DNA of 59,989 bases from Lactobacillaceae bacterium (GTDB lineage Bacteria; Bacillota; Bacilli; Lactobacillales; Lactobacillaceae). Below the pieces are notes generated by a model that saw only the letters and a list, made by a program, of their open reading frames with translations, did no database searches and was not told the DNA's origin. The position numbers and the translations under genes were made by a program. The stretch covers positions 1 to 59,989 of the forward strand of contig JAITPD010000049.1 of assembly GCA_031289615.1 (NCBI GenBank), read 5' to 3'. Shown piece after piece: positions 54,945 through 59,989 of the stretch (positions are counted from its first letter, which is position 1; each line of letters opens with the position of its first letter).

Positions 54945-56339
54945 ATGGCACGATATAGCATAATTATGGCTGCAGGTAAGGGGACGCGTATGAAGTCTGA
55001 TTTGCCAAAAGTCTTGCATGAAGTTGCTGGTAAGACGATGGTCGAATTGGTTTTGGATACGGTCCTAGCAACAGGTGTTCAAAAAGTTGTGACCGTTGTT
55101 GGACATGGTGCAAAACAAGTTCAGGCGCAGATTGCAGATCGTTCAGAAATCGCAGTGCAAGCCGAACAATTGGGAACTGGCCATGCGATTCAGATGACGG
55201 CGCCACAATTGGCTGAGCTAGATGGTTCAACTTTGATTGCGTCAGGCGATGCTCCGTTGTTTACACTTGCGACATATCAAAACCTTTTTGATTTTCACGA
55301 ACAAAGTGGCAATGCCGTGACTGTTTTAACAGCCAAGGCACCAAATCCATTTGGGTACGGGCGCATTATTCGCGATGAGCTTGGAAATGTTATTCGGATT
55401 GTGGAACAAAAAGATGCGAGTGCAGATGAAGCGCTCGTTGATGAAATTAATACCGGAGTTTATGTTTTTAATAATCAATTATTGTTTGCGGCGTTAGAAA
55501 AGGTGACTAACGACAATGCACAGGGCGAATATTATTTGCCAGATACGTTAGAGATTTTACGCGAACAAGGAAAGACAGTTGGCGCCTTCCAGATTGACGA
55601 TTTCTCAGAGTCAATGGGTGTCAATGATCGCGTGGCTCTAGCAACTGCAAATCAGGTGATGCGCGAACGAATTAACATTGAGCATATGAAAAATGGCGTA
55701 ACCTTGATCGATCCAGCTACGACCTATATTGATGTGGATGTAAAAATCGGTGCAGATACAGTCGTTGAAGGCAATGTTGTTTTGAAAGGCCAGACAGTGA
55801 TTGGTTCACATGTACTTTTGACAGCTGGAACACGCATTGAAGATTCAACAATTGCTGACGGGGTTGAAATCCAATCTTCCACAATCCAATCGGCTAAAGT
55901 TGCAGCAGATGCAACTGTTGGCCCATATGCACACTTGCGTCCAGGCGCAGATCTAGGTGAACGTGCGCATGTTGGTAATTTCGTCGAGGTCAAAAATGCA
56001 CAGCTCGGGGCCGATACTAAATCGGGTCACTTGACTTATATTGGCGATGCAACCATTGGTGAAGATGTTAACATTGGTGCAGGAACGATCTTTGTCAATT
56101 ATGATGGAATGCATAAGTTCCACACAAATGTCGGAGATCACGCGTTCATTGGATCAAACACTAAAATTGTGGCGCCTGTAAATTTGGCTGACGAAACGAT
56201 TACGGCCGCTGGTTCAACGATTACAGATGATTTGCCAAAGCATGCGATGGGAATTGCTCGTTCGCGCCAGACAACCAAAGAAGATTTTTGGAAGAAGACA
56301 GCGCTTGCAGAAAAATTTAAGCCAACAAACAGTAAATAA
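54945..56339 (+). CDS. glmU: Bifunctional UDP-GlcNAc pyrophosphorylase / GlcN-1-P acetyltransferase
   Basis: Makes UDP-GlcNAc for peptidoglycan. It has 464 residues. The uridyltransferase domain starts with IIMAAGKGTRMKSDLPKVLH, and the C-terminal half is a left-handed beta helix of hexapeptide repeats ending in GAGTIFVNYDGMHK and the acetyl-CoA loop. ATG 54945 follows GAGGGTG. It lies 18 bases after purR and is probably in the same transcript. Confidence 0.96.
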   Translation: MARYSIIMAAGKGTRMKSDLPKVLHEVAGKTMVELVLDTVLATGVQKVVTVVGHGAKQVQAQIADRSEIAVQAEQLGTGHAIQMTAPQLAELDGSTLIASGDAPLFTLATYQNLFDFHEQSGNAVTVLTAKAPNPFGYGRIIRDELGNVIRIVEQKDASADEALVDEINTGVYVFNNQLLFAALEKVTNDNAQGEYYLPDTLEILREQGKTVGAFQIDDFSESMGVNDRVALATANQVMRERINIEHMKNGVTLIDPATTYIDVDVKIGADTVVEGNVVLKGQTVIGSHVLLTAGTRIEDSTIADGVEIQSSTIQSAKVAADATVGPYAHLRPGADLGERAHVGNFVEVKNAQLGADTKSGHLTYIGDATIGEDVNIGAGTIFVNYDGMHKFHTNVGDHAFIGSNTKIVAPVNLADETITAAGSTITDDLPKHAMGIARSRQTTKEDFWKKTALAEKFKPTNSK

Positions 56340-56420
56340 ACGTTGAGAAGTAGCCTAAAAAACGTTAAAATAAATAGAATATATTACGACTGACAGATAA
56401 GAGTGTCAATGGAGGAAAAC

Positions 56421-57407
56421 ATGGCGACTTACGCGGATCCACATTTGAAGATTTTCACATTGAGCGGGAATAAGCCCCTAGCTGAAAAAATTGCTACTTC
56501 GATTGGTGTGGAACTTTCTGATATTAATATTGCCCGTTTTTCAGATGGCGAGATTAAGATCAATATTGAAGAATCAGTGCGCGGGGATAATGTTTATATT
56601 ATTCAATCAACTTCAGCTCCGGTAAATGACAATTTGATGGAATTGATGATTATGATTGATGCGCTACGTCGGGCGAGTGCTAAGACAATTAACGTTGTGA
56701 TGCCTTATTATGGCTATGCACGTCAAGATCGTAAGGCTCGTTCACGTGAACCAATTACGGCGAAGTTAGTGGCGAATATGCTTGAAATGGTTGGCGTAAC
56801 TCGTGTGTTGGTGCTCGACTTGCACGCTGCGCAAATTCAAGGATTCTTTGATATTCCGGTGGATCACATGGCTGGAGCAGCGAAGTTGGCTGATTACTTG
56901 CTGACAAGTGGGATTGCTGATGAAAATACAATTGTGGTCTCACCTGATCACGGTGGTGTAACACGGGCGCGAACGCTGGCTGAATTGCTGGGTTCAAGCG
57001 AGCCAATTGCTATCATTGACAAACGCCGTCCAAAAGCTAACGTTGCGCAGATTATGAACATCATCGGGGATGTCAGAGGCAAGCGCGCAATTATGATTGA
57101 CGACATGATTGACACTGGTGGAACAATTACAAAGGGTGCTCAAAAGTTGAAGGACGAAGGAGCAGCAGAAGTGTACGTTGTTGCAACGCATGCGGTCTTC
57201 TCAGGCCAAGCTGTTGATAACTTACAGAATTCTGTCTTTGAAAAGGTGATTGTAACGGACTCAATTGATTTGCCTGAAGACAAGAAATTCCCAAAACTGG
57301 TGCAAGTGACGGTTTCTGATTTGATTGGTGAAGCGATTGTGCGCATCAATGAAAATAAGGCTGTGTCACCATTGTTCAAGACTCGCTTCAGGGCGGATCG
57401 ACATTAA
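56421..57407 (+). CDS. prs: Ribose-phosphate pyrophosphokinase
   Basis: Makes PRPP from ribose-5-phosphate and ATP. It has 328 residues, with the ATP loop [22 protein letters not shown] block, the metal site [11 protein letters not shown] and the PRPP motif [15 protein letters not shown] 56421 follows GGAGG; an in-frame GTG at 56403 is rejected. It supplies the effector of the PurR encoded upstream. Confidence 0.95.
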   Translation: MATYADPHLKIFTLSGNKPLAEKIATSIGVELSDINIARFSDGEIKINIEESVRGDNVYIIQSTSAPVNDNLMELMIMIDALRRASAKTINVVMPYYGYARQDRKARSREPITAKLVANMLEMVGVTRVLVLDLHAAQIQGFFDIPVDHMAGAAKLADYLLTSGIADENTIVVSPDHGGVTRARTLAELLGSSEPIAIIDKRRPKANVAQIMNIIGDVRGKRAIMIDDMIDTGGTITKGAQKLKDEGAAEVYVVATHAVFSGQAVDNLQNSVFEKVIVTDSIDLPEDKKFPKLVQVTVSDLIGEAIVRINENKAVSPLFKTRFRADRH

Positions 57408-57418
57408 AATAGATTAGA

Positions 57419-57448
57419 CACTCGTTCATTTGAAGGGGTGTTTTTTGG
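57419..57448 (+). terminator. prs terminator
   Basis: ACACTC and GGGTGT arms (with one G-U) are followed by TTTTTT. Confidence 0.75.
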
Positions 57449-57632
57449 TTTTTCAGAAGTCTGATTGATCCTTAATTTCGGATTCAAACAGTGCAAAATA
57501 ATTATGAATAAGAGATTTATAGTTATCGTTAGTATTAGTTTTTAATAATATGGTATCTTTATGTTGATAAATTTAAAACTGCTCGTGGCGCAACCTGGGC
57601 TGGCGTAGGAAAAGGGCATAAATAGGTAGTCT

Positions 57633-58220
57633 ATGATGAAAAAAATCAACATTTTAAAGCGTACAGCCATTTTGTTCACCTTGTCACTTGTGACGAGTAG
57701 TTGTCTCGCAATCACCGGACAAAACGGCAACGGTGCTAAGGCATATACTTGGCTACAAGTTCCTACCACCTTGTTAGCTGCAAAATCAGGTGTTACAAAA
57801 GCAATCAATGAATTTCCTAAAGCAGACACCATTTATAAAGGAACGGTCGCATGGAGTTATCAACATTCTGTGGAAGCATACAATTTTTTGGCACAAGTTC
57901 CAAAAGATGAGCAAGTTAAAATTACTGCAGCTGATGGCATTACGACCACATACAGTCCTGAGCAAGGCACGTTATTAAAATCACTATTTCGGTGGGTGAC
58001 CGTAAATGGCTTTGGACTTCAGATGAGTGCAAATGGATTTGAGAATGAAAAAAATCTTAAAAGCAATTTCTGGTGTAACGATTCATTTCCGCAACAAAAA
58101 CTAGCAGTCAACACTAAAACCATTCCCAAAAAATGGCAAAAAGACACAGTTACACATTGGGCAGAACTTGGTGGTGTAAAAACAGCATTCTATGGTGGCT
58201 GGTCACATTACTATCAATGA
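57633..58220 (+). CDS. Hypothetical exported protein, 195 aa
   Basis: I do not recognise the family. A basic N terminus (MMKKINILKRT) and hydrophobic core end in VTSSCLAITG, which may be a signal peptide, or a poor lipobox with Cys24. The mature part has aromatic-rich segments (WVTVNGFGLQMSANGF, GGWSHYYQ) and two Cys (24 and about 147). It is flanked by prs and a palindromic element. The weak AGG ribosome binding site and AT-rich surroundings differ from its neighbours. No function is proposed. Confidence 0.6.
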   Translation: MMKKINILKRTAILFTLSLVTSSCLAITGQNGNGAKAYTWLQVPTTLLAAKSGVTKAINEFPKADTIYKGTVAWSYQHSVEAYNFLAQVPKDEQVKITAADGITTTYSPEQGTLLKSLFRWVTVNGFGLQMSANGFENEKNLKSNFWCNDSFPQQKLAVNTKTIPKKWQKDTVTHWAELGGVKTAFYGGWSHYYQ

Positions 58221-58298
58221 AAATAATCATCGTAAGGGGAGTATTTGACTCCCTTTTATTGTCTAGTTGAAGCATAGTGCTAGTTGGGACATATGATA

Positions 58299-58470
58299 CT
58301 TTGTTTGATCAGCGTAGCGATTCTGTCGTCGGATGACCAGCCCTTGCCGAATCTAGGCGAAACTTTTCACGCGGGCTTTAGCGCCGTGAAATTGGCAAAT
58401 TATTTTGCCATTCGGCATGAATCGTGCAGGGCCATCCGAACGAAAAGAATCTTTAGCGAAGCTGAACAAC
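58299..58470. repeat. GC-rich palindromic element
   Basis: The left end (TTGATCAGCGTAGCGATTC then TCGGATG) matches the reverse complement of the right end (TTGTTCAGCTTCGCTAAAGA, later TCGGATG) with small gaps, including a shared TGCCGAAT further in. Inside are TTTCACG/CGTGAAA (58365-58371, 58385-58391) and TGGCAAA/TTTGCCA (58393-58399, 58404-58410). It is richer in GC than its AT-rich flanks. It could be a miniature inverted-repeat element or a structured RNA; the end segment recurs at 4081, 6647 and 42061. Confidence 0.6.
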
Positions 58471-58549
58471 CAAATTACAATAACATAACTAGTACAACGC
58501 GTTAGTTACTCAATATAAAATGTCGATTAAACAAATTCGGTAATTTCAC

Positions 58550-58578
58550 TTGTAAATCGCGCGTAAATCTGCTAAACT
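58550..58578 (+). promoter_or_regulatory. Promoter of the rpsF-ssb-rpsR operon
   Basis: TTGTAA (58550-58555), 17 bases, then TAAACT (58573-58578). Confidence 0.65.
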
Positions 58579-58585
58579 AATCTCT

Positions 58586-58660
58586 TGTGAGTGACACCAG
58601 AAATGGTGCGGCTCCTTGCCGGCAATTGGATCGGCCATAGACCATAAGGAGGAAAATACA
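58586..58660 (+). promoter_or_regulatory. Leader of the S6 operon
   Basis: About 75 bases with GC-rich pairs (GGTGC, GGCTCC, GCCGGC) and a strong AAGGAGG. The S6-S18 pair represses its own operon through such leaders in other Firmicutes; I see GCC/GGC pairing but cannot confirm that motif. Confidence 0.35.
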
Positions 58661-58960
58661 ATGTACGAATTGACTTATATCGTTCGCCCTGATTTGGATT
58701 CTGATGCTAAGAAGGCATTAGTTGAGCGTTTTGACGCTATCTTAAAGGACAACGGAGCTACAATCGCTGAATCAGCTGATTGGGCTAATCGTCGCTTTGC
58801 ATATGAAATCGCTGGATACCACGAAGGTACTTACCATATCGTGAACTTCAGTGCTGACAATGATGCAGCGATTAACGAATTCGATCGTTTGGCCAAGATC
58901 TCAGAAGACATCTTGCGTCACATGGTTGTAAAGCGTGAAGTTGTATCACCAGTTAAGTAA
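58661..58960 (+). CDS. rpsF: 30S ribosomal protein S6
   Basis: Platform protein that pairs with S18. It has 99 residues, beginning [13 protein letters not shown] with the typical NRRFAYEI motif near residue 44. ATG 58661 follows AAGGAGG; the open frame upstream lies in the leader. It heads the conserved rpsF-ssb-rpsR operon. Confidence 0.96.
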   Translation: MYELTYIVRPDLDSDAKKALVERFDAILKDNGATIAESADWANRRFAYEIAGYHEGTYHIVNFSADNDAAINEFDRLAKISEDILRHMVVKREVVSPVK

Positions 58961-59014
58961 TAGTTATTTAGCAATTGCTAAGTCTATACTTTTGAATAGG
59001 AAAGGAGCTCCTAC

Positions 59015-59572
59015 ATGAATCGTGTTGTTTTAGTTGGTCGGTTGGCTCGTGACGTTGAATTGCGTTACACTCAATCAGGAACTGCAGTTGGATCATTTAG
59101 CATCGCCGTGGATCGTCGTCGTACGAACCAAAACGGTGAACGTGAAACAGATTTCTTTAATGCAACGATATGGCAGAAGGCGGCCGAGAATTTTGCGAAT
59201 TTTACTTCAAAAGGTTCACGAGTCGCAATCGAAGGTCGTTTGCAAACTAGTAGCTATCAAAACCAACAAGGACAAACGGTTTATCGTACCGAGGTCATCG
59301 TTGAAAACTTCGATTTGCTAGAAACACGTGCTGAATCTGAGGCACGTCGAGCAAATGGTGGGAATACAGCCAATAACTTTAGTGGCAATAATAATGGTGG
59401 TGGCTTTAACGCTACTCCAGCAGACAATCCATTTGGAGCGCCTGCATCTGCCTCAAGTAGTAATGGTAATGTATTTGGTGGAAACAACGCTTCTAGCGGT
59501 TCAACTGCCAGCAACGATCCATTCGGTGGTGGTCAAGAAATTGACATCTCGGATGACGACCTTCCATTCTAA
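59015..59572 (+). CDS. ssb: Single-stranded DNA-binding protein
   Basis: Protects single-stranded DNA at replication and repair forks. It has 185 residues: an N-terminal OB fold (about 1-110, MNRVVLVGRLARDVELRYT), a Gly/Asn/Ser-rich linker, and the acidic tip DDDLPF that recruits partner proteins. AAAGGAG precedes the ATG. It is located between rpsF and rpsR, as is usual. Confidence 0.97.
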   Translation: MNRVVLVGRLARDVELRYTQSGTAVGSFSIAVDRRRTNQNGERETDFFNATIWQKAAENFANFTSKGSRVAIEGRLQTSSYQNQQGQTVYRTEVIVENFDLLETRAESEARRANGGNTANNFSGNNNGGGFNATPADNPFGAPASASSSNGNVFGGNNASSGSTASNDPFGGGQEIDISDDDLPF

Positions 59573-59622
59573 GTTAGATCAAACGTCAAAATAGACTTAA
59601 TTCTATCAGGAGGAAATTAATC

Positions 59623-59865
59623 ATGGCACAACAACGTCGTGGTGGCGGACCTCGCCGCCGTCGTAAGGTTGACTTCATTGCAGCCAATCATATCGAATAT
59701 GTTGACTACAAGGACACAGAATTGTTGGAACGTTTCATCTCAGAACGTGGTAAGATTTTGCCACGTCGTGTGACTGGAACTTCAGCAAAGAACCAACGTA
59801 AGATTACTACTGCTATCAAGCGCGCGCGCATTATGGCACTATTACCTTTCGTTGCAGAAGACTAA
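59623..59865 (+). CDS. rpsR: 30S ribosomal protein S18
   Basis: Partner of S6 and probable target of RimI acetylation. It has 80 residues, starting [18 protein letters not shown], with the conserved [16 protein letters not shown]. The N-terminal Ala2 fits the RimI substrate in other bacteria. AGGAGG precedes the ATG. Confidence 0.96.
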   Translation: MAQQRRGGGPRRRRKVDFIAANHIEYVDYKDTELLERFISERGKILPRRVTGTSAKNQRKITTAIKRARIMALLPFVAED

Positions 59866-59936
59866 TATTTAAAATGGTTCTACGTCAAATAGGACTGATG
59901 AACAAAAAATCAAGTAAATTAACCATTCAAGATCAA

Positions 59937-59970
59937 GCAGCGGAATTTAAAAGTTCTGTTGCTTTTCTTT
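59937..59970 (+). terminator. Terminator of the rpsF-ssb-rpsR operon
   Basis: GCAGCGGAA and GTTCTGTTGC pair with G-U wobbles, followed by TTTTCTTT. Confidence 0.6.
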
Positions 59971-59989
59971 CGTAATTTTTCGCGAAAAA

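Noticed and set aside
58284..58505. 73-residue open frame on the plus strand
   Set aside because: It spans the palindromic element, has no ribosome binding site, and its sequence follows the inverted-repeat structure rather than a protein pattern.

Overview
The window looks like chromosome from a heterofermentative lactic acid bacterium of the Lactobacillaceae, most likely Weissella or a close Leuconostoc-side relative. The evidence is two surface proteins with KxYKxGKxW signal peptides, a complete S10-spc-alpha ribosomal supercluster followed by an L17 downstream element, RexAB in place of RecBCD, zwf with glpK and a zinc alcohol dehydrogenase, and low-GC DNA with many TTG/GTG starts and extended -10 promoters. 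The genus is inferred. I saw no rRNA or tRNA gene, CRISPR array, insertion sequence or phage.

Layout. 1-6.6 kb: a sortase (+) facing two tandem paralogous KxYKxGKxW surface proteins (-), with a candidate small RNA and a 49-bp repeat between and around them. 6.8-9.6 kb: tsaB, two RimI-type acetyltransferases and tsaD (t6A modification of tRNA). 9.7-23.8 kb: the ribosomal supercluster, rpsJ to rplQ with secY, adk, infA, rpmJ and rpoA, starting at a good promoter plus a folded leader and ending in an L17 downstream element. The S14 gene usual between L5 and S8 is missing. 24.0-29.9 kb: cytochrome bd oxidase cydA and cydB, a 58-residue two-helix membrane protein not previously called, and the two-subunit CydDC-type ABC exporter.

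29.9-33.8 kb is the most interesting region: a compact class III lanthipeptide locus on the minus strand. A strong consensus promoter drives a 30-residue precursor ending in a Ser-Thr-Met-Cys ring motif. An intrinsic attenuator hairpin follows, then a LanKC synthetase (lyase, kinase and zinc-less cyclase domains) and an overlapping MFS transporter. It is AT-rich compared with its surroundings, which suggests acquisition by transfer.

34.0-49.4 kb: adhP with a cre-like site; a PsaA-type manganese ABC transporter whose binding protein lacks a lipobox; an unknown 104-residue protein followed by mutually exclusive hairpins; an alpha/beta hydrolase; a LOG-family protein; an RsmC-like methyltransferase; tadA; a VTT-family membrane protein; and rexB-rexA. 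49.5-60 kb: zwf and glpK (-), an MFS transporter, purR-glmU-prs, an unknown exported protein, a GC-rich palindromic element whose end sequence recurs in fragments elsewhere in the window, and rpsF-ssb-rpsR.

How the genes work together: the window combines translation and envelope housekeeping with redox metabolism (bd oxidase, Zwf, GlpK, Adh), metal uptake, and one small peptide natural-product locus.
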